From NCBI RefSeq assembly GCF_916618915.1, contig NZ_CAKAKE010000001.1, positions 930,001 through 994,000 on the forward strand: DNA of 64,000 bases. Direction: 5' to 3'. A program made the position numbers and the translations under genes. Below the pieces are notes generated by a model that saw nothing but the letters and a program-made list of their open reading frames with translations, was not told where the DNA came from and ran no database searches. This document shows, piece after piece, positions 28,844-40,606 of this stretch. This DNA comes from Stenotrophomonas sp. Marseille-Q4652 (lineage in GTDB: Bacteria; Pseudomonadota; Gammaproteobacteria; Xanthomonadales; Xanthomonadaceae). How positions within the stretch are numbered: the first letter of the stretch is position 1; every line of letters begins with the position of its first letter.

Positions 28844-30919
28844 ATGACGCAACACGACCATCATCAGCACGATCATCAGGCGCATGGCGGGCAACCGCCG
28901 CATTCCCGCAAGGGTGCTGACGGCGACGTCCATGCCGGGCACGACAAGCATGCCGGCCACAGCGTGGCGAGCTTCCGCGACAAGTTCTGGCTCACGCTGC
29001 TGCTGACCATTCCCACTCTGATCTGGAGCGGGATGATCCAGCACTGGTTCGACTACACCGCACCACAGTTCCCGGGGTCGGCGTACATCCCGGCGGTGTT
29101 CGGCACGATCGTGTACTTCTACGGCGGCTCGCCGTTCGTCCGCGGCGGATACCACGAGCTGAGAAATCGCCTGCCGGGCATGATGACGCTGATCTCGCTT
29201 GCGATCACCGTCGCCTTCCTTTACAGCGCGTTGGTCACGCTCGGCGTTGTCGAGGGCTTGGACCTGTGGTGGGAGCTGGCGACGCTGGTGGCGATCATGT
29301 TGCTCGGCCACTGGATCGAGATGCGTTCGATCAACCAGGCACAGGGCGCTCTCAAGGAACTCGCGAAGCTGCTGCCTGATATGGCGGTGCGGTTGGATGA
29401 GGCCGGTACCGCGAAGGAAGTCCCTGTCGCGGAACTGAAGCGCGGCGACCTGCTGCTCATCAGGCCCGGCGCGAGCATTCCCGCCGACGGCGTCGTGAAG
29501 GAAGGGACCAGCGCCGTCAACGAAGCGATGATCACCGGCGAGTCCAAGCCGATGGACAAGTCGACGGGCGACCGGGTGATCGCCGGCACCGTCAACGGAC
29601 AGGGCTCGTTGCGTGTCGAGGTGACGGGAACCGGCGACGAGACCGCGCTCGCGGGTATCATGCGGCTCGTCGAGCAGGCCCAGACGTCGCGCTCGCGCGC
29701 CCAGGCCCTGGCGGACCGGGCGGCGTTCTACCTCACGATCATCGCCATCGTCTCCGCCGCGGTTACCGCCATTGTCTGGCCACTCCTCGGTCGACCGTGG
29801 AGCTTCACGATCGAGCGCGTAGTGACCGTGCTCGTGATCGCCTGTCCCCATGCGCTAGGTTTGGCCATCCCGCTGGTGACCGCCATCTCGACCACGATTG
29901 GCGCACGGAACGGCCTGCTCGTGCGCGATCGACGCGGCCTGGAAGAGGCCCGTTTGCTGAACACGGTCGTGTTCGACAAGACAGGCACGCTCACGCTCGG
30001 TTCGCACCGCGTCGTGAAGACCACTGCCGCCGATGGACTCACCGACGACGAGGTGCTTCGCGTGGCCGCGTCGGTCCAGCGCGACGCTGAACATCCGATC
30101 GCGCAGGCGCTGATGACCAGCGCCAAGGAACATGGCATCGACGTTCCGATGTCGCAGGACTTCGAGTCCATGCCGGGACGCGGCGTGCGCGCAGTCGTCG
30201 AGGAGCGCTCGCTTCACGTTGGCGGGCCGGGTCTGTTGAGAATGCTCGCGGTCGAACCGCCGGAGACGCTTCGGCGGGCTGCCGAATCAGCGGCAGCCGA
30301 TGGTCAATCTGCAACCTACCTGGTGGAAGGCGACCGGGTGCTCGCCGTATTTGCGATCGCGGATGCCATCCGTCCCGAATCGTTCGACGCGGTCAAGCGG
30401 CTGCACGACGAAGGACTGGAGGTTGTCCTGCTGACGGGTGATTCCACGGCGGTCGCAAACGCGGTCGCGAAGGAACTCAACATCGACACCGTCTTCGCCG
30501 AGGTATTGCCCGAGGACAAGGTGGCAAAGATCGAGGAGCTGCAGGCCCAGGGCAAGCGCGTCGCGATGGTGGGTGACGGTGTCAATGACGCTCCGGCGCT
30601 GCTCACGTCCGACGTCGGCATCGCCATCGGCACAGGGACGGACGTCGCGGTCGAGGCCGGCGACGTCGTACTCGTGCGCAGCGACCCGCGCGACGTGCCG
30701 GCGATCATTGCATTGAGCAAGGCGACCTATCGCAAGATGATCCAGAACCTGTGGTGGGCCGCCGGGTACAACATCGTCGCCATCCCGCTCGCTGCCGGCG
30801 TTCTCGCTGCATGGGGGATCATGCTGCAACCCGCGCTTGGTGCAGTGCTCATGTCGCTGAGCACCATCGTGGTGGCGATCAATGCGCAGCTGTTGCGCCG
30901 GGCGGTACGGTCCCCATGA
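28844..30919 (+). CDS. CopB-type (CPH, P1B-3) copper/silver P-type ATPase
   Basis: 691 residues from ATG 28844. The N-terminus is His-rich instead of carrying HMA domains (HDHHQHDHQAHGG, HAGHDKHAGHS). The ATPase core has TGESKPMDKSTG, the membrane motif VIACPHALGLAIP (Cys ~334), the phosphorylated DKTGTLT (Asp ~378), AEHPIAQAL and GDGVNDAPALLTSDVGIAIG. The CPH motif places it in the P1B-3 class, exporters of Cu(II), Cu(I) or Ag(I). It complements the CPC-type ATPase at 14495. It lies between the UbiB and acetate kinase genes on the same strand, an odd place for a metal pump. Confidence 0.94.
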   Translation: MTQHDHHQHDHQAHGGQPPHSRKGADGDVHAGHDKHAGHSVASFRDKFWLTLLLTIPTLIWSGMIQHWFDYTAPQFPGSAYIPAVFGTIVYFYGGSPFVRGGYHELRNRLPGMMTLISLAITVAFLYSALVTLGVVEGLDLWWELATLVAIMLLGHWIEMRSINQAQGALKELAKLLPDMAVRLDEAGTAKEVPVAELKRGDLLLIRPGASIPADGVVKEGTSAVNEAMITGESKPMDKSTGDRVIAGTVNGQGSLRVEVTGTGDETALAGIMRLVEQAQTSRSRAQALADRAAFYLTIIAIVSAAVTAIVWPLLGRPWSFTIERVVTVLVIACPHALGLAIPLVTAISTTIGARNGLLVRDRRGLEEARLLNTVVFDKTGTLTLGSHRVVKTTAADGLTDDEVLRVAASVQRDAEHPIAQALMTSAKEHGIDVPMSQDFESMPGRGVRAVVEERSLHVGGPGLLRMLAVEPPETLRRAAESAAADGQSATYLVEGDRVLAVFAIADAIRPESFDAVKRLHDEGLEVVLLTGDSTAVANAVAKELNIDTVFAEVLPEDKVAKIEELQAQGKRVAMVGDGVNDAPALLTSDVGIAIGTGTDVAVEAGDVVLVRSDPRDVPAIIALSKATYRKMIQNLWWAAGYNIVAIPLAAGVLAAWGIMLQPALGAVLMSLSTIVVAINAQLLRRAVRSP

Positions 30920-30938
30920 ACATGAACTGGCGACACCT

Positions 30939-32042
30939 ATGACCACGCGCCGGCTTCTGGCACTCAACGTTGGCTCGTCCACCCTCAAGGGCGCGTGCTA
31001 TCTGTTGCACGCTGAGGGGCCAGGCGCGCAGCCACGCGTCGTGGAGCGCTCCCGGGCCGAGATTGCCGTCGGCGCGGATGCGCAAGAGCGACTTGCCACC
31101 CTGCTCGAAATATTGTCGATACCGGCGCCCGGCCCCGACGTGGTGGTCCACCGAATCGTACATGGCGGCGACCTGCGCAACGCCAGCGAGCTCGACGAAG
31201 ATGTACTTGCGAAACTGGATGCCTTGGTGCCATTCGCACCCTTGCACCAGCCGGTCGCCCTCGCGTTCGCGCGTGCCGCGCGCCTGCGTTGGCCGCAAGC
31301 CCGCCAGGGCGTGGCCTTCGACACGGACTTCCACGTGACACTCGCACCCTGGAGCCAGCGCCTGCCCATCCCCGAAGCATGGGATGCGCTGGGCGTCCGC
31401 CGCTACGGTTTCCACGGACTCGCCTTCGCCTCTGCACTGCGAGTCGTGGCCAGCCAGGACGCCGGAATCCTGCGGAGCCGCGCCGTCTTCGCGCATCTGG
31501 GGGGTGGTTGCAGCGTCTGCGCCGTCGAGGACGGTCGGAGCCGCGACACCACCATGGCGCTCACTCCGCTGGGGGGAATCCCGAGCCCTACCCGCTCCGG
31601 GGATCTCGATCCCGGTGCGTTGCTGTACCTGCTCAGGCACGAACGGCTGGACGCGCAAGCGATTGAAGATGGTTTGTCCCGCACTGCAGGTCTTGCCGGC
31701 ATCGCCGGGCACGGCGATATGCGCGTGCTGCTTGCCGATCCTGGCCCGCAGGCCCAGCTTGCCGTGGACCTCTTCGCAGTCCGAATCGCGCAGTCCATCG
31801 CGGCCATGGCCACGGGAATCGGCGGACTCGACCATGTCGTCTTTTCCGGCGGCATCGGCCACCGCGCGCCGGGTCTGCGGGCGCGGATCATCGCGCGCTT
31901 GGGCTGGCTTGGCCTGGCGCTGGCACCTGACGACAACGATGCTGGGGCCACGCGGATCGATGCCGCGAGCGGGCCGGCCATCTGGAACGTCGCGATCGAT
32001 GAGGAACGCGAGCTGGCCGAATCAGCATTGGCCTGGCTGTAG
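30939..32042 (+). CDS. ackA: acetate kinase
   Basis: 367 residues from ATG 30939, 19 bp after the ATPase stop. AckA signatures: LALNVGSSTLKGACY (ATP/acetate domain), VVHRIVHGGDL, YGFHGLAFASAL, FAHLGGGCSVCAV and MALTPLGGIPSPTRSGDLDPG. DHVVFSGGIGHRAPGLR closes the nucleotide site. It converts acetyl-phosphate plus ADP to acetate plus ATP. It is slightly shorter than housekeeping AckA (~400 residues). In this operon it would harvest acetyl-phosphate made by the phosphoketolase homologue. Cytosolic. Confidence 0.93.
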   Translation: MTTRRLLALNVGSSTLKGACYLLHAEGPGAQPRVVERSRAEIAVGADAQERLATLLEILSIPAPGPDVVVHRIVHGGDLRNASELDEDVLAKLDALVPFAPLHQPVALAFARAARLRWPQARQGVAFDTDFHVTLAPWSQRLPIPEAWDALGVRRYGFHGLAFASALRVVASQDAGILRSRAVFAHLGGGCSVCAVEDGRSRDTTMALTPLGGIPSPTRSGDLDPGALLYLLRHERLDAQAIEDGLSRTAGLAGIAGHGDMRVLLADPGPQAQLAVDLFAVRIAQSIAAMATGIGGLDHVVFSGGIGHRAPGLRARIIARLGWLGLALAPDDNDAGATRIDAASGPAIWNVAIDEERELAESALAWL

Positions 32043-32077
32043 TCCACGGCATACCGCCAGGGCGGCCCCAGCCAGGA

Positions 32078-33379
32078 TTACTCGCCGATCAGTGGCGTCG
32101 TGAGCACCGCTGCGAATCCACCACCTGGGGTGCGCATGTTCGTAGTCTGGCCCTGATAAAGCCGGGCCGCGAACAACAGCACACCCGCCTCGGACGCGAA
32201 GCAGCGCACGTCCGCCTTGAGGGACTGGCCCCCATGCACGATCCGCATGCTCGGTGGCGCGAAGGCCTGTGCGATGTAGGTCGCCGACGCCATCGACTCC
32301 CACGTTCGCCGGGTGAGCTTGTCGCCCCGATAGCTGCCACGGCTGCCGAACCCTGCTGCAGGCTTGAAGAAGTAGCCGTTGCGCGCTGCCCACAGCGCAT
32401 CCCGGTTTCCGGGGACGACTTCAACCGTTGTCGGGATCACCTCGGCCAGCAGGGCTGTCAAACCCGCATCGACCCCAAACCCGCCGAGCAAAGCCGCGTC
32501 TCCAAGCACCGCCAGGTTGCGCTTGTCGGCGAACAGCGCGTGCGCACGCGGATGCGGGGTGAGTGCGACGTCCCCTGCGAGATAAGCCTGACGAAGGTCC
32601 GCATGCGAAGCTTCCTCAAGCGCGAAATCGGTCAACCGGTTGTAGACCATGTCGATCGGGCCGTCGGCATCTGCAAGCCCCTCCGGGCCGAACCTCAGAT
32701 CCTCGGGCGCGCGTATCACGCAGTCCACGCCGTGCTCCCGGAATGCGTCCGCGTACAGCTCGAACTCGGGGTAGAGGAACTGCTCCCGCGGGGCGCTGTC
32801 CACGATGGCCACACGGGACGGCGCGCGGCCCGACTGCTGCCGGGCATCGTCAAGCCAGGCGGCTACAGCCGCGCTATGGGCCTCCGTCGCCGTGGTCCAG
32901 GTAGTCCACGCAGCCGGCGCGCAAGATCTCACGGCATCGAGCAGCGCGGCATTGAGGAGCAGCCCGCCTGGATTGGTGTTGACCTCGATCAACCGCGGGC
33001 CGTCGACGGTCAGGTGAAAGTCCAGCCCCAGGACGCCACCCGCCGAACCCGGGTAATGGGTTGCGATGTCGGGGGCCCATTGCAGGACCCGTTGGCTATA
33101 TCCCGGGTTTCCTGCGACGTCGAAGACCGCCGCCGCGACTCGTCCCATGGCCTCCAACGCGGGCCGATCAACGAACAAGGCATAGGGTGAAAATAAGTGC
33201 GCGTGTACGGCGGGATCAGTCGTGAACTCCGGAAAGGCACCCCGGATCGACTCGTGCAGACGGAGGATGTCGACCACTTCGCATGCACACCGCTGGTTGA
33301 GCGGCGCGCTTTCCAGGGTGGCACAGTCGATCTCGCAGCCTGTCTGTCCAACTATTATCGGAGTCCGCGGTTCAACCAC
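32078..33379 (-). CDS. uncharacterised ATP-grasp family protein coupled to the mer genes
   Basis: About 433 residues if translation begins at GTG 33379, which overlaps the stop of the upstream gene by eight bases; the frame is open further to 33490 but inside that gene. Visible pieces: GGVLGLDFHLTVDGPRLIEV with NTNPGG (an ATP-grasp-like Mg/ATP region), IDMVYNRLTDFALEE, TPHPRAHALFADKRNLAVLG, and a C-terminal KPAAGFGSRGSYRGDKL with QTTNMRTPGGGFAAVL. The arrangement suggests a peptide- or amino-acid-ligase-type ATP-grasp enzyme, but I cannot name the substrate. Tight coupling to merTP raises the idea of a thiol or peptide that binds Hg(II); that is inference. Confidence 0.65.
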   Translation of the reverse strand: MVEPRTPIIVGQTGCEIDCATLESAPLNQRCACEVVDILRLHESIRGAFPEFTTDPAVHAHLFSPYALFVDRPALEAMGRVAAAVFDVAGNPGYSQRVLQWAPDIATHYPGSAGGVLGLDFHLTVDGPRLIEVNTNPGGLLLNAALLDAVRSCAPAAWTTWTTATEAHSAAVAAWLDDARQQSGRAPSRVAIVDSAPREQFLYPEFELYADAFREHGVDCVIRAPEDLRFGPEGLADADGPIDMVYNRLTDFALEEASHADLRQAYLAGDVALTPHPRAHALFADKRNLAVLGDAALLGGFGVDAGLTALLAEVIPTTVEVVPGNRDALWAARNGYFFKPAAGFGSRGSYRGDKLTRRTWESMASATYIAQAFAPPSMRIVHGGQSLKADVRCFASEAGVLLFAARLYQGQTTNMRTPGGGFAAVLTTPLIGE

Positions 33380-33584
33380 AACAGGGATTGTTCTGTTGGA
33401 TCGGTGGACATGGCACTGTTCCGAACGAGCAGAACACACAGCAGTCGCCTTGATGCGGACGCAAAACCGCTCCACAGCCCGTGCACTCATAGAAGAATTG
33501 ACACGCTGTGATGGGCATTGTCTCGGTCGCCCGATGGCCGCACTCCGGGCAGGTCAAGACGCTTTCCAGCTTGACGTCACTCAC
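33372..33584 (-). CDS. small mer-associated zinc-ribbon-like protein (GDCCVFCSFG motif)
   Basis: 70 residues from GTG 33584 (VSDVKLESVL), overlapping the merP stop. Two Cys pairs, TCPECGH and ECTGCGAVL, form a likely zinc ribbon, followed by GDCCVFCSFGTVPCPPIQ and a NNPCCG tail. Small proteins with the GDCCxxCSYG motif accompany mercury-resistance genes and are presumed to bind Hg(II) or Zn(II); none has a firm biochemical role that I know of. The tight overlap with merP and the ATP-grasp gene supports one mRNA. Confidence 0.8.
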   Translation of the reverse strand: MSDVKLESVLTCPECGHRATETMPITACQFFYECTGCGAVLRPHQGDCCVFCSFGTVPCPPIQQNNPCCG

Positions 33585-33864
33585 CGCGAGTCCGCACCTT
33601 GGCCGGGAAGCCTGCTTCCGTGACTGCACGCGCGATTCCGGCTGCATCCGTCTGGCTTGATTCGAACGTCACCGTGACTGTTTCAGCCCGGGTGTCCACC
33701 TTCACATCGGCCACGCCCGGCACCTTCTCCAGCGCCTTCCTGATGGTGATGCCGCAGGCGGGACAGGTCATGTTCTCAGCATCGAGCATCACTACGGTTG
33801 CGGGCGTCGCAAGAGCGGCACCGACCGACAGAGCAGCCACCAGGGCCAGTATCCACTTGTGCAT
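33577..33864 (-). CDS. merP: MerP periplasmic mercury-binding protein
   Basis: 95 residues from ATG 33864. The signal peptide MHKWILALVAALSVGAALA precedes one HMA domain whose metal loop is ENMTCPACGITIRKALE, followed by VPGVADVKVDTRAETVTVTF. MerP scavenges Hg(II) in the periplasm and hands it to MerT. The gene starts eight bases after merT ends. Length and motif are standard; I dropped the longer upstream frame because it runs through merT. Confidence 0.94.
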   Translation of the reverse strand: MHKWILALVAALSVGAALATPATVVMLDAENMTCPACGITIRKALEKVPGVADVKVDTRAETVTVTFESSQTDAAGIARAVTEAGFPAKVRTRGE

Positions 33865-33872
33865 CGCGCCTC

Positions 33873-34229
33873 CTACAGAATCCAGACGATGTAATAGGGA
33901 AACAGCAGCAACAGGACGATGAGGGCTGTCGCCAACCAGAGCCAACGTCGCCTGCGTCGCAGAGCGTCCGGGGCGATGCAACTGCCATCCACACCGCACC
34001 GTGCCGCCGGTCGATACAGCATCCAAAACGCCACGGCCAAGGACAGTACGGCGGCGGCGCTGAACCAGGGCCTCAAGGGATCGAGAGCTGTCAGGGTGCC
34101 GATCCAGGCGCCACTGATGCCCAGCAGGACCAGCACCAGCGGCACGACGCAGCAGACCGATGCGCCAATGGCGGCGATGCTCGCGCCAACGATGGCTGGA
34201 ACAGACGATTTGGCCGGGGTTGTTTGCAT
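33873..34229 (-). CDS. merT: MerT mercuric transport protein
   Basis: 118 residues with three hydrophobic helices. The first carries the paired cysteines in IAAIGASVCCVVPLVLVLLG; the second, SAAAVLSLAVAFWMLYRPAA, is followed by a loop RCGVDGSCIA with a second Cys pair; the third is LWLATALIVLLLLFPYYIV. It moves Hg(II) across the inner membrane, normally to a cytosolic mercuric reductase. No merA is present in the window, so uptake without reduction would be harmful unless merA lies elsewhere. Divergent from merR. Confidence 0.93.
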   Translation of the reverse strand: MQTTPAKSSVPAIVGASIAAIGASVCCVVPLVLVLLGISGAWIGTLTALDPLRPWFSAAAVLSLAVAFWMLYRPAARCGVDGSCIAPDALRRRRRWLWLATALIVLLLLFPYYIVWIL

Positions 34230-34235
34230 CAGAGT

Positions 34236-34267
34236 ATACTAGCCTCTGTACCTAGGTACGGAGTCAA
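34236..34267 (-). promoter_or_regulatory. MerR-controlled merT promoter and operator
   Basis: Reading on the minus strand: TTGACT (34267-34262), a 19-20-bp spacer, then TAGTAT or CTAGTA (near 34241-34236). A 20-bp dyad CTCtGTACCT-AGGTACgGAG spans 34244-34263 with one mismatch and lies in the spacer, the standard MerR operator geometry. merR reads away on the plus strand from the same region. Confidence 0.85.
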
Positions 34268-34270
34268 GCC

Positions 34271-34696
34271 GTGCGTCCGAACACGTTTACGATCAGCCGG
34301 CTGGCGGCGGCGGCCGATGTGCACGTCGAAACCGTGCGCTACTACCAGCGACGTAGGCTGCTGCGTCAACCCGAGCGACCCATAGGAGGCGTGCGTCGTT
34401 ACGACGAAAACGATGTCAATCGGCTTCAGTTCATCCGGCGCGCTCAGATGATGGGATTCAGCCTCGACGAGATCGCTGGCCTGCTAGAGATCACAGGCGA
34501 ACGTTCTTGCGAGCAGACCCGTCAGCTGACCGAGCGAAAGCTCGTCGATGTCCGTCTACGAATCCGCGAGCTGCGACAGCTGGAGAGGGATCTCGAACAG
34601 AAGATAGCGCGGTGCGCCCAAGTGCCGGCGGGAGAGTGCTGCCCAACCCTCGATTTTCTGGAGCGGCCAAGAAAGCCAGCTGCGACAGTCAGTTAG
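34271..34696 (+). CDS. merR: MerR mercury-responsive regulator
   Basis: 141 residues. HTH: FTISRLAAAADVHVETVRYY, then RPIGGVRRYDENDVNRLQFI. The three Hg(II)-binding cysteines are visible: GERSCEQTRQL in the dimer helix start, and RCAQVPAGECCPTL, giving the Cys-Cys-Cys site of true MerR proteins. It represses and, with Hg(II), activates the divergent merT promoter. A stop at 34694 is followed directly by an IS3 remnant. Confidence 0.94.
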   Translation: MRPNTFTISRLAAAADVHVETVRYYQRRRLLRQPERPIGGVRRYDENDVNRLQFIRRAQMMGFSLDEIAGLLEITGERSCEQTRQLTERKLVDVRLRIRELRQLERDLEQKIARCAQVPAGECCPTLDFLERPRKPAATVS

Positions 34697-34699
34697 CTC

Positions 34700-35021
34700 A
34701 CTTTCGGCCCGTTTTTACACGAATCCCTGCCGACCCTCTCATGGCTTGAACCGGCGGTCGAGCTCCGCCTGGGCAAAATACGCTGACGCCTTGCGCAGGA
34801 TCTCGTTGGCCTGGCGCAGCTCGCGTACTTCCCGCTCCAACGCCTTTATCCGCGCCTGCTCGTCGGTAGTCGGCCCGCTGCGCAAGCCGCGGTCACGCTC
34901 GGCCTGACGGACCCAGCGACGCAGCGACTCGGGCGTGCACCCTACCTTGCCTGCGATCGAGACAATCGCCGCCCACTGCGATCCGTGCTCGCCCTGATGC
35001 TCCAGCACCATCCGTACCGCG
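34700..35021 (-). mobile_element. IS3-family remnant (3' part of orfA)
   Basis: The frame 35011-34739 encodes [20 protein letters not shown], then [20 protein letters not shown] and [20 protein letters not shown], the C-terminal three-quarters of an IS3 OrfA. Its N-terminus is cut at about 35021 by the neighbouring IS, and no orfB follows toward merR. It belongs to a different IS than the neighbour and is non-functional. A stretch GCCCGTTTTTACAC at 34709-34722 may be part of an old IS end. Confidence 0.75.
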
Positions 35022-35026
35022 GGGTT

Positions 35027-35847
35027 CTACCCCGAAATCACGGACGGTTGTAAAAGAGCTGACAGCTTCCGGTCTTTCCTGGCCACCCTGCGCCGCATCC
35101 TCGGGTTGTGGAACCGCTCGATGTATTCGAACACATCAGCCCTGGCGGCATCGGGTGTCGGATACGTCATGCGGTGGACCCGCTCGCGCTTGAGCAGGCC
35201 GAAGAAGCCTTCGCACGCCGCGTTGTCACCGCAATGGCCCACCGCGCTCATCGAGCACACCAGTTCGTTGGCCGCCAGGTAACGCTGGTAGTCGCCGCTC
35301 CGGAACTGGCTGCCGCGATCGGAATGCAGGATCACCGGGTCGCTGCCCTGACGCTGCCAGACCGCCATCTGCACGGCCCGGATCACCATCTGCCGATCCT
35401 GCCGATGGTGCATCGACCAGCCCACCACGCGCTGGTCGAACAGGTCCAGCACGATGCACAGGCACAGCTTGCCCTGCCGGTCTTGAGTTCGGTGATGTCG
35501 GTGACCCACTTGGTCTCCGGCTCCAGCGCAGTGAAGTCCCGTTCGAGCAGGTTGCGCACGCCCGGCGGCGTCAGCGCGGGCCGGCCACGCTGCCCACGCC
35601 GCTTCGGCCGCGGCCAGCCCTGCAGGCCATCTTCAGCCATCAGGCGCGCCACCCGGTTCAGGCTGACGGGTTCGCCGGCATCGGCCAGATCTTCCTGCAT
35701 CCGACCGGCGCCCAGCGTGCCCCGGCTGTCTTCATGCAGCTCACGGATGCGGTCGAGCAAGCGCTCGTTGTCGAGCTGGCGGGTGCTTGGCAGGCGCTTG
35801 CTCCAGTCGTAGTAACCACTGGCCGAGACCCGCAGGCAGCGGCACAT
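35027..35847 (-). pseudogene. IS3 transposase OrfB, frameshifted
   Basis: The first frame (35847 down to ~35480) encodes [20 protein letters not shown], an HTH_21 segment and the start of the integrase core [13 protein letters not shown]. It then runs out of frame ([10 protein letters not shown]). The second frame resumes [37 protein letters not shown] and GHCGDNAACEGFFGLLKRER, ending at 35027. One missing base near GGCAGGGC (about 35475-35482) explains the break. The DDE residues are all encoded but in two frames, so the element cannot move itself. Confidence 0.85.
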
Positions 35848-35894
35848 CAGCCGAACCGGGAACTCATCGCGGCAACGTTCGATCGCCTGATACC

Positions 35895-36188
35895 TCAGGA
35901 CGATCCCTTGGCAAAGAACGTCGCCGCTTCTCTTAAAAAATCCCGCTCCTTCTTCACCCGGGCCAGCTCGCGCTTCAGGCGGGCGAGTTCCTCATCCCGG
36001 GGCGTGCCGGTGCCGCCGAAGGCCACCTTGCCTTGGCTCTGGGCCTCTCGCTTCCAGCGGGTCAGCAGCGTGTCCCGGATCCCCAGCTCCCGTGCCACCT
36101 GAGCGCAGCTGACGCCAGGCTGGCTCGCCTGCTCAAGCGCGCCACGCTTGAACTCTGCACTGAACTTCCTTCGCTTCGACATGAACAC
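35895..36188 (-). CDS. IS3 transposase OrfA
   Basis: 97 residues (the second ATG, three codons in, is equally possible). HTH region [20 protein letters not shown] and [20 protein letters not shown], then a coiled-coil helix [20 protein letters not shown] ending [12 protein letters not shown] run AAAAAA near 35935-35940 sits where IS3 elements shift frame into OrfB. Intact, but its partner orfB is not. Confidence 0.88.
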   Translation of the reverse strand: MFMSKRRKFSAEFKRGALEQASQPGVSCAQVARELGIRDTLLTRWKREAQSQGKVAFGGTGTPRDEELARLKRELARVKKERDFLREAATFFAKGSS

Positions 36189-36244
36189 TCCTCATGGCCT
36201 CGATCGGCCTTCTCGTAAGTGTCCGTAAAAACGGGGGTGAACCC

Positions 36245-36405
36245 TCGGTGGCCATGTGAGCCGCGTCGGACAGCAGCGCCAAGCTGTTGGTGACGAGGCC
36301 ACCCACCACCTCGGCGACCAGGAAGGCGGCGGTGGGTCCGAAGGCCCACCACAACGGTTTCTCATGCTGGACTTCGCCCAGCCCGTGATCGTGTCCTGCA
36401 CCCAT
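36245..36405 (-). pseudogene. czcD: CzcD-like CDF transporter, 5' fragment cut by IS3
   Basis: The frame from 36405 gives GAGHDHGLGEVQHEKPLWWA, then AAFLVAEVVGGLVTNSLALL and SDAAHMATE, the first two helices of CzcD (HDHxH start, SLALLSDAAHM motif). It then enters IS sequence. Roughly 250 residues of the usual protein are missing. It was the last gene of the czc operon (43 bp after czcA) and now makes at most a short non-functional peptide. Confidence 0.88.
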
Positions 36406-36447
36406 GCCTTGTGCTCCTAAGTGGCCGCAGCCTGCATGAAGTTTCGA

Positions 36448-40602
<4,155 letters not shown>

Positions 40603-40606
<4 letters not shown>

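Larger units (their letters stand above)
35022..36244 (-). mobile_element. IS3-family element with broken orfB
   Basis: Imperfect inverted ends: plus strand GGGTTCTACCCCGAAATCAC at 35022 and, on the minus strand from 36244, GGGTTCACCCCCGTTTTTAC; both continue to CGGAC. Inside are orfA (36188-35895) and a frameshifted orfB. I find no matching 3-bp duplication (GCG on the left, TCG on the right). The two flanks are halves of unrelated genes, so a deletion or recombination next to the IS is likely. Confidence 0.75.

Noticed and set aside
33865..34026. N-terminal extension of MerP into merT
   Set aside because: It is an out-of-frame reading of merT; ATG 33864 starts the signal peptide.
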